Shown: positions 1-4,660 of the stretch, piece after piece
Layout: every line of letters starts with the position of its first letter
Position numbering within the stretch: the stretch's first letter is position 1
Source of the DNA: Verrucomicrobiota bacterium
GTDB taxonomy: Bacteria; Verrucomicrobiota; Verrucomicrobiia; Chthoniobacterales; UBA10450
Assembly (NCBI GenBank): GCA_003219095.1
Contig: QHPM01000044.1
Location: 1 to 5,676 of the forward strand
Reading direction: 5' to 3'
DNA length: 5,676 bases
Made by a program: the position numbers and the translations under genes
Notes under the pieces: generated by a model
Databases searched by the model: none
What the model saw: only the letters and a program-made list of their open reading frames with translations
Told to the model about the DNA's origin: nothing

Positions 1-110
1 TGCTCCTTCTTAAGGTCCATTTCACGCATGACGAACTGTCGCCAATGTGCTAGCCCGTAAGCTCCAAGGTAAAGGGCCGCCGCAATGCTGATGAAAATGA
101 GCTTCCTCAT
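1..110 (-). CDS. N-terminal fragment of a small membrane-anchored or exported protein (runs off the left edge)
   Basis: Reading leftward from the ATG at 108-110, the frame stays open to the window edge. It gives 36 residues beginning MRKLIFISIAAALYLGAYGL and continuing AHWRQFVMREMDLKKE. Residues 1-3 are basic, residues 4-21 form one hydrophobic helix, and the rest is polar and charged. This is the layout of a signal-anchor or uncleaved signal peptide; I see no lipobox and no clear signal peptidase I site. I do not recognise the family, and most of the protein lies outside the window. No strong Shine-Dalgarno sequence precedes the ATG; a hairpin occupies the leader instead. The hydrophobic start directly after a plausible ATG argues for a real gene, but the short visible length limits confidence. 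Confidence 0.5.
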   Translation of the reverse strand, partial: MRKLIFISIAAALYLGAYGLAHWRQFVMREMDLKKE

Positions 111-116
111 TATCTA

Positions 117-158
117 ACGAGATGAAGTTCGGCTCTGGCCGGCGAGAGCGCATCTCGT
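117..158 (-). other. Hairpin in the leader of the left-edge gene
   Basis: ACGAGATG at 117-124 is the exact reverse complement of CATCTCGT at 151-158. Inside it, GCTCT at 132-136 pairs with AGAGC at 145-149. The structure ends six bases before the minus-strand ATG at 110, so in the transcript it would cover the region where the ribosome binds. It could affect translation or simply be a chance structure. No riboswitch class is recognised. Confidence 0.3.
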
Positions 159-314
159 CGCGGGGATTTGGAATCAGTCGTCACGTTTTACACTACCAAG
201 ATTCTATCGAGAATTGGTCGGTTTGTCGATGCACTCAATCCGTGCGCAGAGACATCCTGTTTTGTTGCGTCAGATGAGGATTCGTCTCAGTTCCCGAACT
301 GGAAATGCGACCTG

Positions 315-345
315 ATGCGCGATGCCGGGTTCGAACCTGCGACTT
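315..345 (-). repeat. Partial duplicate of the tRNA-Val 3' end (attachment-site-like scar or tRNA remnant)
   Basis: These 31 bases match 411-441, the 3' part of the adjacent tRNA-Val, with a single difference (C at 326 against A at 422). The copy covers the T arm, the 3' strand of the acceptor stem and the discriminator base, in the same orientation as the tRNA and 96 bp downstream of it. The T stem carries one mismatch because of that change. The rest of the cloverleaf is absent: the next bases form an unrelated tight hairpin (GTCGCC-GT-GGCGAC, 346-359) and another small inverted repeat at 369-381. Duplication of exactly the 3' end of a tRNA is typical of integrase-mediated insertion at tRNA genes. 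A decayed tandem tRNA copy is the alternative. No integrase is visible in the window. Confidence 0.6.
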
Positions 346-411
346 GTCGCCGTGGCGACCGCTCTGAGCGCTAGCTTAGCGAAGGGCAGTTTCGTGGACG
401 CAAGGAGAAAA

Positions 412-483
412 TGCGCGATGCAGGGTTCGAACCTGCGACTTCTTGCGTGTGAAGCAAGCGCTCTACCACTGAGCTAATCGCGC
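412..483 (-). tRNA. tRNA-Val (anticodon CAC)
   Basis: The minus strand folds into a complete 72-nt cloverleaf. The acceptor stem GCGCGAT pairs with ATCGCGC (413-419 and 477-483). The D arm is GCTC...GAGC. The anticodon stem CTTGC/GCAAG closes the loop TTCACAC, giving anticodon CAC, which reads the valine codon GUG. The T arm is GCAGG-TTCGAAC-CCTGC, and the discriminator base is A. All stems pair without mismatch, so the gene should be functional. CCA is not encoded and would be added after transcription. The duplicated 3' end lies just downstream. Confidence 0.96.
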
Positions 484-502
484 CAAACTCCTGCCAGAAA
501 TT

Positions 503-530
503 AGCATAAATTTGCCGGAACAACTGGGAA
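503..530 (-). promoter_or_regulatory. Possible promoter of the tRNA-Val gene
   Basis: On the minus strand, TTCCCA (525-530) and TATGCT (503-508) are separated by 16 bp and resemble sigma-70 -35 and -10 boxes. The -10 box ends about 20 bp before the mature tRNA 5' end, leaving room for a short leader that RNase P would remove. The -35 match is poor. Apart from this, I see nothing convincing in 484-692. Confidence 0.3.
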
Positions 531-692
531 GTTTTGGTCCGGGAAGAGCGGAGAATCCCCAGGGCCGAGATCACCGCCAGCACGGAAACCAAAGCGCGCT
601 TCATGCAACCAACGCTATTTGCCTCGGCGCCCATGCGAGCAGACAAAAAGTCCGAACTCTAAGAATTTGCCTGTCTAGTTCGTCTCCTCGCG

Positions 693-721
693 TTGAATTC
701 AAGTGTGCCAAGCTATATATA
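693..721 (+). promoter_or_regulatory. Possible sigma-70-type promoter of the sensor kinase gene
   Basis: TTGAAT (693-698) and TATATA (716-721) are 17 bp apart and sit in an AT-rich patch, CTATATATATATC, that stands out from its G+C-rich surroundings. The predicted transcript start near 728 falls at the GTG of 730. This makes the upstream GTG at 703 unlikely as a start and suggests a leaderless or nearly leaderless message. TTGAATTCAA (693-702) is also a perfect 10-bp palindrome. Confidence 0.35.
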
Positions 722-729
722 TATCATCG

Positions 730-1722
730 GTGTTGCGGCGAACCTTGATCATAGCAACTTGTTTGCTTCTTGTAGCCCTCATCGGGTGGCTTGACTACGT
801 TTCCGGTTTCGAGAACTCGCTCCTCATCTTTTACCTGGCGCCAATTGCGCTCGGCACCTGGTTTCTCGGTCTTTGGTTCGGCATCGCAATTGCAATATTC
901 TGCGTCACCGCGACCGTTCTCTCAGACCTGGCCGCGGGCCTTCCCCGCATCGCCATTTGGAACTGTGCCTCCGCCTTTGTTGCGTATCTTATTTTTATTT
1001 TTCTTCTCCGAAGATGGCATTCTTTGCTCAGTGAAATGCATCTACGGGTGAAGGAACGCACTGCCGATCTACAGCGCGAGCTCGCCCGGCGACAGCAATT
1101 AGAGAAGGAGATCGCGGTTGTAGCAGAAGAGGAGCGCAATCGGGTAGGACGTGAATTACACGACAGTCTCGGACAACATCTTACCGGGACAGGGTTACTC
1201 GCCGAGACAGTCGCGAAGCAGTTGGAGAAGGAGAATAATAATATCCAACCCACCGCCAGAAAGGTAGTGAGGCTAATCGATCAGGGGATCGAGCTCACTC
1301 GGGAGATTGCCCGCGGCTTGTATTCTTCAGAACTGGATGGCGATGGCCTTTTTTCAGCGCTGGAATCGCTCTCCCGGTCAGTCGTTGATAATCGCACAAA
1401 ATGCGAGTTCGAGCACAGCGGCAACCCACCTCGGTCCAAGGAATTGGCGACACAAGTTTACTGGGTGGCGCGCGAGGCTGTCACCAATGCACTAAAGCAC
1501 GGCCAGCCTACGCATATCCAGATTCAGCTGCAGACGACTGACGATTATCTCCGGTTAAAGGTCGAAGATGATGGTGGCGGTTTATCTCAAAGCACGATAA
1601 AAGATGGTATCGGGTTAAAAGTGATGGCTCAACGGGCGGAACTTGCGGGTGGAACGTTGCGAGTAGAAAGGGTAGCGCATGGGACCGTCGTGCGGTGCGA
1701 GATCCCCCTTTCGGAAAGCTAA
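730..1722 (+). CDS. Membrane sensor histidine kinase, HisKA_3 / NarL-partner type
   Basis: This kinase should autophosphorylate and pass phosphate to the response regulator encoded next to it. Counted from GTG 730 (330 aa), roughly four membrane helices lie at 5-24, 27-45, 46-68 and 74-93, followed by a charged coiled coil at about 97-135. The dimerisation and phosphoacceptor segment reads EEERNRVGRELHDSLGQHL, with the phospho-accepting His at 144. The ATPase domain shows the N box REAVTNALKHG (Asn253), the G1 box EDDGGGL (280-284) and the G2 box GIGL (293-296). All catalytic motifs are intact. I see no PAS, GAF or large periplasmic domain, so the membrane block itself probably senses the signal, as in DesK- or LiaS-like kinases; the signal is unknown. 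The start is uncertain. GTG 703 would add nine residues, including two rare ATA codons, and would overlap the predicted promoter. TTG 733 is also possible. No start has a good Shine-Dalgarno sequence. Confidence 0.93.
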   Translation: MLRRTLIIATCLLLVALIGWLDYVSGFENSLLIFYLAPIALGTWFLGLWFGIAIAIFCVTATVLSDLAAGLPRIAIWNCASAFVAYLIFIFLLRRWHSLLSEMHLRVKERTADLQRELARRQQLEKEIAVVAEEERNRVGRELHDSLGQHLTGTGLLAETVAKQLEKENNNIQPTARKVVRLIDQGIELTREIARGLYSSELDGDGLFSALESLSRSVVDNRTKCEFEHSGNPPRSKELATQVYWVAREAVTNALKHGQPTHIQIQLQTTDDYLRLKVEDDGGGLSQSTIKDGIGLKVMAQRAELAGGTLRVERVAHGTVVRCEIPLSES

Positions 1723-1732
1723 GGCTGGATGG

Positions 1733-1752
1733 ATCGAGCAGTCCTGCTCGAT
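1733..1752 (+). terminator. Perfect hairpin just after the kinase gene, possible weak terminator or processing site
   Basis: ATCGAGCA (1733-1740) and TGCTCGAT (1745-1752) are perfect 8-bp arms around the loop GTCC, ten bases after the kinase stop codon. No T-run follows on either strand, so it is not a standard intrinsic terminator. It may stabilise the upstream mRNA or attenuate read-through into the regulator gene. Confidence 0.4.
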
Positions 1753-1820
1753 GTCGAACGAATAGCGGCGGCCGCGATACCGCAAATTTGTAGCATCGCC
1801 CGACGGAGCGGCCGATCCTA

Positions 1821-1840
1821 TGTCAGACGATGTCTGACGA
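1821..1840. promoter_or_regulatory. Palindrome and tandem decamer upstream of the regulator gene, operator-like
   Basis: TGTCAGACGATGTCTGACGA contains the perfect inverted repeat GTCAGAC-GAT-GTCTGAC (1822-1838). It is also a tandem pair of decamers, TGTCAGACGA and TGTCTGACGA, that differ at one base. Heptamers in inverted orientation with a short spacer are the general style of NarL-family binding sites, although the bases do not match the NarL consensus. It lies about 65-85 bp before the probable regulator start, so autoregulation by the neighbouring regulator is possible. This is inferred from shape and position only. Confidence 0.4.
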
Positions 1841-1903
1841 AAGGAGCACCCGATCGAATATCATCTATTGCAAGTATTCGACTTCTGCCTCATAACTACT
1901 CAA

Positions 1904-2581
1904 GTGGAAAAGAAGAATCGGTTCCGCGTCTTCATTGTGGACGATCATCCGGTCGTGCGCGACGGACTTAAGAATTTGATCGAGCAAGAAGAAGACCTCA
2001 TGGTTTGCGGGGAAGCGGCAGATGCAGCGACTGCCCTTAAGACAATTCCACAAACCTCTCCCGATGTTGTTTTGGTCGACCTCTCCTTGGAGCATAGCTC
2101 CGGTCTTGAGCTGGTAAAGGAGATCAGGGATCAGTACGCGGAACTTCCGGTTATCGTTCTTTCAATGCACGACGAGCTGGTTTATGGCGAACGAGCAGTC
2201 CGTTCCGGAGCGCGCGGTTACTTAATGAAAGGCGAAAGTTCAGCGCGTGTAGTCTCAGCCATTCGCAGTGTGCTTCAGGGGGAAGTATTCCTAAGTGAGC
2301 GGCTAATGGCGCAGATCGCGTTGCGCCTGAGCCATGCAAAAGCAACGCGGCCGGCGATTGAACGACTGAGCGATCGCGAGCTGGAGGTGTTCCAAATGCT
2401 TGGACAAGGAACAAGCACTACGGCAATCGCGGAGAAATTGAATCTCTCGATCAAAACCGTGCAGATGTATGTTTCCCGAGCCATTTGTGGGACAGCCATC
2501 TTGGCTGTGAGGTCGGCGGATCTCTCGCCGGGTGTATCTTTTAGCGTTATTACGGGGCTAAATAATACGCCTCGCAGCTGA
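1904..2581 (+). CDS. NarL/FixJ-type response regulator with a truncated LuxR-type HTH domain
   Basis: This is the cognate partner of the upstream kinase. Counted from GTG 1904 (225 aa), a receiver domain covers about 6-125, with acidic residues DD at 13-14, the phospho-acceptor Asp59 in DVVLVDLSL, Ser87 and Lys109. All receiver catalytic positions are present. A LuxR/GerE HTH starts at about residue 155 (LSDRELEVFQMLGQGTSTT) and continues through AIAEKLNLSIKTVQMY. The family normally continues with an Arg/Lys-rich segment and a final helix (…IKEKLGL…). Here, after Ser-Arg-Ala-Ile (191-194), the frame enters a non-coding repeat and reads CGTAILAVRSADLS… to a chance stop. About 25 native residues appear to be lost and about 31 foreign ones gained. 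The recognition helix is nearly complete, but the last helix, used for dimerisation in NarL-like proteins, is gone. The protein may be inactive or act through its receiver alone. TTG 1868 is an alternative start, but GTG 1904 gives the usual short lead-in to RVFIVDDHP. Confidence 0.85.
   Translation: MEKKNRFRVFIVDDHPVVRDGLKNLIEQEEDLMVCGEAADAATALKTIPQTSPDVVLVDLSLEHSSGLELVKEIRDQYAELPVIVLSMHDELVYGERAVRSGARGYLMKGESSARVVSAIRSVLQGEVFLSERLMAQIALRLSHAKATRPAIERLSDRELEVFQMLGQGTSTTAIAEKLNLSIKTVQMYVSRAICGTAILAVRSADLSPGVSFSVITGLNNTPRS
2483..2570. repeat. Palindromic dispersed repeat that ends the response-regulator reading frame
   Basis: Three adjacent hairpins are visible: ACAGCCA-TCT-TGGCTGT (2492-2508, perfect), CGGCG-N7-CGCCG (2514-2530), and GCG(T)TATTA paired with TAATACGC across ten bases (2544-2570, one bulge). 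The chance translations, CGTAILAVRSAD on the plus strand and TAKMAVPQ on the minus strand, are peptides I remember as recurrent artefacts in Verrucomicrobia genomes, which suggests a multicopy element. That recollection cannot be tested here. The left edge near 2483 is set by where the HTH homology of the regulator stops. Confidence 0.5.
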
Positions 2582-2609
2582 GCATGACTGAGGACGCCGC
2601 CATCTCCTT

Positions 2610-2731
2610 CGGGGAGGGCACGCGCCTTCGCGTGCTGGCGATGGCGGCCTCGCCATCGCGAACTTTCCCCTTCCCACAGCATTGTGGTGAGGCGCCGCGC
2701 AATGAGCACGCGAGGGCGCGTGCGCTCCCCG
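2610..2731. repeat. REPIN/BIME-like element: two inverted copies of a hairpin unit
   Basis: The 27 bases at 2610-2636 and the reverse complement of 2705-2731 agree at 25 positions. Each copy is itself a hairpin: GCACGC-GCCTTC-GCGTGC (2618-2635) and GCACGCG-AGGG-CGCGTGC (2706-2723). Between them lie a perfect hairpin with 9-bp arms, GCGATGGCG-GCCT-CGCCATCGC (2638-2659), and a smaller one, CCACA-GCAT-TGTGG (2674-2687). A pair of short palindromes in inverted orientation spanning about 120 bp is the architecture of REPINs, which are moved by RAYT (Y1-type) transposases acting in trans. No such transposase is in the window. The structure is certain; membership of a mobile family is inferred. The remaining DNA up to about 2820 is similarly G+C-rich and non-coding. 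Confidence 0.65.
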
Positions 2732-2847
2732 GGGATTCGCTCGCCACGTCGAACGATCCCAGGCAGCACCCCCGCGCTTGCGACCCCGCACCTCCTTGCG
2801 CCACGCTAACATCTACAGAGTTCGGAAACGATGGAGATGGAAGGATG

Positions 2848-2890
2848 AAAAAATCGGGTCGCGCCCTCTCTCTCATAAGAGCGCGACCCG
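2848..2890 (-). terminator. Rho-independent terminator of the secreted-protein gene
   Basis: CGGGTCGCGC (2855-2864) and GCGCGACCCG (2881-2890) are perfect 10-bp, very G+C-rich arms around a 16-nt loop. On the minus strand the stem is followed by A and then TTTTTT (2848-2853). It begins 19 bp after the stop codon of the minus-strand gene ending at 2910, exactly where its terminator should be. On the plus strand no T-run follows, so it acts in one direction. Confidence 0.88.
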
Positions 2891-2901
2891 GAATGAAAGC
2901 T

Positions 2902-2924
2902 ACGACTAGTTAGTCGTTTGTCTT
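2902..2924 (+). terminator. Possible weak terminator for transcription arriving from the regulator side
   Basis: ACGACTA (2902-2908) and TAGTCGT (2911-2917) form 7-bp arms with only two bases between them, followed on the plus strand by TTGTCTT. The hairpin overlaps the stop codon of the convergent minus-strand gene. The stem is A+T-containing and the T-run is interrupted, so any terminator activity would be weak. Confidence 0.28.
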
Positions 2925-3572
2925 GGAGGCGCGGTCGCCTTCTTTAATCGCATCCGCTTCGCTCATGTATTTACCCTGCTTAGTCTTGCCGTAAAAATGT
3001 GAGCCTTCCTTATGATAGATGTGGCTTTCGGTATTGACCCATACCATTCCGTGACCACCGCCTGGGGCCGGAGTGGCATTGACCTCGGCGGTCCCGCCGG
3101 TAGTTGTCGCCCCAGGAGTGGGCGACGGTTTCTTAAATAGTGAGCCGATCTTCGAAAACGGCTTGGCTGGAGAGGCTGATGCCGCCGGCGTAGCTGAAGC
3201 CGCCCCTTTCTTGCCCGCGTGACGCTCCGCTGGCGAAGCTGACGCCATCGGGCTTGCGTTCGCTGTCGGGGAGACCTCCGCTTTTTTGCGTCCGCGCGTC
3301 TTCGCGGCGGAGGCTGATGCTTCAGGACTTGCAGCTGGCGCTGGCGATGTCTCCGCCTTCTTGCGTCCGCGTGTCCTGGCTGGCGACGCCGATGCTTCTG
3401 GAGCGGCAGCCGGTGCCGGCGACGTCTCAGCCTTTTTGTGACCGCGTTTCTTCGCCGGTGAAGCAGATGTTTCGGGGCTGGCGTTGGGCGATGGAGTCGG
3501 GTTTTGTGCCCCAACCAGGGAAACGCCCGCAAAAATAATTATCGATACAAGCAGAGCACGTTTCGTAGTCAT
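2910..3572 (-). CDS. Secreted Ala/Ser/Pro/Lys-rich repeat protein with a conserved-looking C-terminal domain
   Basis: The 220-aa product starts MTTKRALLVSIIIFAGVSLV-GAQ, a signal peptide probably cleaved near residue 22. Residues 31-130 are four tandem 25-residue repeats built on the pattern ASPEASASPA-[KR]TRGRKKAE-TSPAPA. They are low in complexity, probably disordered and strongly basic at the RGRKK core; the fourth copy is degraded (ERHAGKKGAA). Residues 131-172 form a Pro/Gly/Thr linker. Residues 174-216 look folded: HGMVWVNTESHIYHKEGSHF, then YGKTKQGKYMSEADAIKEGD. This spacing recalls the small YH-x-x-(C/G)-x-x-Y/W…S-x-x-E/D-A-x-x-x-G motif of Ada-type metal-binding domains, but without cysteines. 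The exported, cationic repeats suggest binding to cell wall, polysaccharide or other polyanions; this is inference. The gene follows a membrane-protein gene by 57 bp on the same strand and ends at a strong terminator. Confidence 0.82.
   Translation of the reverse strand: MTTKRALLVSIIIFAGVSLVGAQNPTPSPNASPETSASPAKKRGHKKAETSPAPAAAPEASASPARTRGRKKAETSPAPAASPEASASAAKTRGRKKAEVSPTANASPMASASPAERHAGKKGAASATPAASASPAKPFSKIGSLFKKPSPTPGATTTGGTAEVNATPAPGGGHGMVWVNTESHIYHKEGSHFYGKTKQGKYMSEADAIKEGDRASKTND
3183..3482 (-). repeat. Four tandem 75-bp coding repeats
   Basis: This span encodes residues 31-130 of the secreted protein as four units of exactly 25 codons: 31-55, 56-80, 81-105 and 106-130. Units two and three are closest to each other at the protein level and unit four is the most diverged. 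The exact periodicity implies growth by in-frame unit duplication, so copy number may vary between strains. Confidence 0.75.
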
Positions 3573-3629
3573 GAAACGCAGGCTAGAGGCGTTCCCGGAC
3601 TTTCGTCAAGCTAATCTGAAACGACCCAC

Positions 3630-4226
3630 TCAACTGGTCGCAGATGCCGGCGATCTATTTCTCAGGACTAAAGCAGCGATCAGACCGACGCAGAGAAAGC
3701 CGATAATCTCAATAGACATGTAGGCAACGGTGTAACTGGAAGGGAAGCCATACCAGTTCCAGTAGGGGATGTTCGTGGTGATTGCAGCAAGAATTCCGGC
3801 CGTGAGAACGAACCCGACTCGACCGCCAAAACTTTCGATCCTGGTCTGAGTAAGAAGAAACACAACAAGGATGGCTTCGAGGAGTTCGGTCGCAAACTCG
3901 ATGCCCAACAACTTGCCGAATGTAAACTCTCGGGTTGGATGATAAATTAACATTCCTGATGGACCGCTGGCGGCTTTCTCCATCGCGCGTTTCATCGCGT
4001 CGCTCTTCTCCTGCCGCGTGGCGTTCGGGCCTGCCTTGTGTCCAGGAAAGTGATAAAGGCCGCTAGCGTCACCAAGATTTGTTTTTAAAACATCAAGCAT
4101 CGAGGCTTCATTTTTGAACTCGCGAATGCCTGTTTCGCCGAGCGGCAGCAAATCATGAGCGATGAAGCTCCAGATAAACATTGCGATTCCACCAAGAATA
4201 GCTGCGAAAAAAGCGCGCGTTCTCAT
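3630..4226 (-). CDS. Four-helix integral membrane protein of unknown function
   Basis: The 198-aa product has a first membrane helix at about 5-24 that runs into AHDLLPLGETGIREF. A polar, probably extracytoplasmic loop of about 80 residues follows (35-105, including GLYHFPGHKAGP and SGMLIYHPTREF). Three more helices lie at about 106-127, 135-153 and 164-188, with an aromatic turn IPYWNWYGFPSSY before the last. I recognise no named family. The His-Asp in helix 1 and the Glu residues in helix 2 (EFATELLEA) are charged positions in or near the membrane and could bind an ion or substrate. The gene lies 57 bp upstream of the secreted repeat-protein gene with no terminator between them, so co-transcription is likely. 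The ATG at 4226 has no strong Shine-Dalgarno sequence but fits the hydrophobic start. Confidence 0.78.
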   Translation of the reverse strand: MRTRAFFAAILGGIAMFIWSFIAHDLLPLGETGIREFKNEASMLDVLKTNLGDASGLYHFPGHKAGPNATRQEKSDAMKRAMEKAASGPSGMLIYHPTREFTFGKLLGIEFATELLEAILVVFLLTQTRIESFGGRVGFVLTAGILAAITTNIPYWNWYGFPSSYTVAYMSIEIIGFLCVGLIAALVLRNRSPASATS

Positions 4227-4660
4227 AGTGACTCTGCGGATTGCCAGTTTCTGAGACCGATTGCAAGTTTAACTTCTTTCTCAACCACGGGTTGCCTAGC
4301 GCGGCTCCGCATTCGAAACTTTCTTTCGCCGAAAAAGCCGCGCGGGTTACTCTGATAAACGAACGGGAGATATCGGCTAACAAGCTAAAGTTGGAGAAAG
4401 ATGATAGATTAAACGTCGCGAACCGCTGGGCCCGAGCCCGATGGCATTATCTTCGTGATCGCGCGGTGTCATCCGAACCGCGCAGACAGTGAGGGACCTC
4501 GCAATGCTCAAACGCGCTTTGCGAGATCCTTCGCTTTGCTCAGGATGACCCCGCGGGGCCAGAGGCGGAGCCGCTTACAGTAATCGTGATCGATCATTGC
4601 CGCTTTGTCATTTCATGATCGCTCGTCAAAACCCCGCCAGCGCGAAGCAAATCAAGTAGA
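4227..4660. other. Gene-free spacer between the esterase-family gene and the membrane-protein gene
   Basis: No reading frame here has protein-like composition. The region must hold the 3' end signals of the esterase-family gene and the promoter of the membrane-protein operon, but I find no convincing -35/-10 pair and no stem with a T-run. Its right half contains the dispersed repeat at 4465-4552 and the overlapping perfect palindrome CCCCGCGGGG (4549-4558). The left half (4227-4460) shows nothing I can name. Confidence 0.5.
4465..4552. repeat. Dispersed intergenic repeat with short terminal inverted repeats ('ILSEAKDL' type)
   Basis: The element begins GGTGTCATCC (4465-4474) and ends GGATGACCCC (4543-4552), ends that are inverted repeats matching at 9 of 10 positions. 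Inside, CTCGCAA (4498-4504) pairs with TTGCGAG (4519-4525), and with bulges the pairing extends outward, so most of the 88 bp can fold. On the minus strand it reads CATCCTGAGCAAAGCGAAGG, whose chance translation contains ILS(K/E)AKDL, a peptide I know as a frequent false protein from a multicopy repeat in soil-bacterial genomes. Located 109 bp after the esterase-family stop codon, it could also mark the 3' end of that transcript. Confidence 0.55.

Noticed and set aside
168..374. Plus-strand reading frame ending in DAGFEPATC
   Set aside because: The end is the antisense translation of the duplicated tRNA 3' end, another known artefact. The rest shows no recognisable protein.
371..646. Minus-strand reading frame running through the tRNA-Val, beginning with a signal-peptide-like stretch
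   Set aside because: Its second half is the translation of the tRNA (SSVVERLLHTQEVAGSNPA), a well-known artefact. The hydrophobic start has no supporting signal and no protein-like continuation.
831..1253. Long minus-strand frame opposite the kinase gene
   Set aside because: Ser/Arg-rich shadow of the kinase coding strand, which has complete kinase motifs.
2798..2860. A frame reading RHANIYRVRKR, which loosely recalls the end of a NarL-type HTH and might be the displaced tail of the truncated regulator
   Set aside because: Only a three-residue resemblance (ANI); the following residues do not match the family, and no target-site duplication joins the two parts.
2275..2913. Several overlapping frames on both strands across the palindromic block
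   Set aside because: They are Arg/Ala/Pro-rich translations of inverted repeats with no domain, no start signal and mutually overlapping positions.
3183..3482. Regularly spaced repeats that might suggest a CRISPR array
   Set aside because: The 75-bp period is contiguous, in frame and coding, with no unique spacers and no cas genes nearby.
4241..4492. Plus-strand 83-codon frame in the spacer
   Set aside because: Composition is not protein-like, there is no ribosome-binding site, and its end lies within the dispersed repeat.
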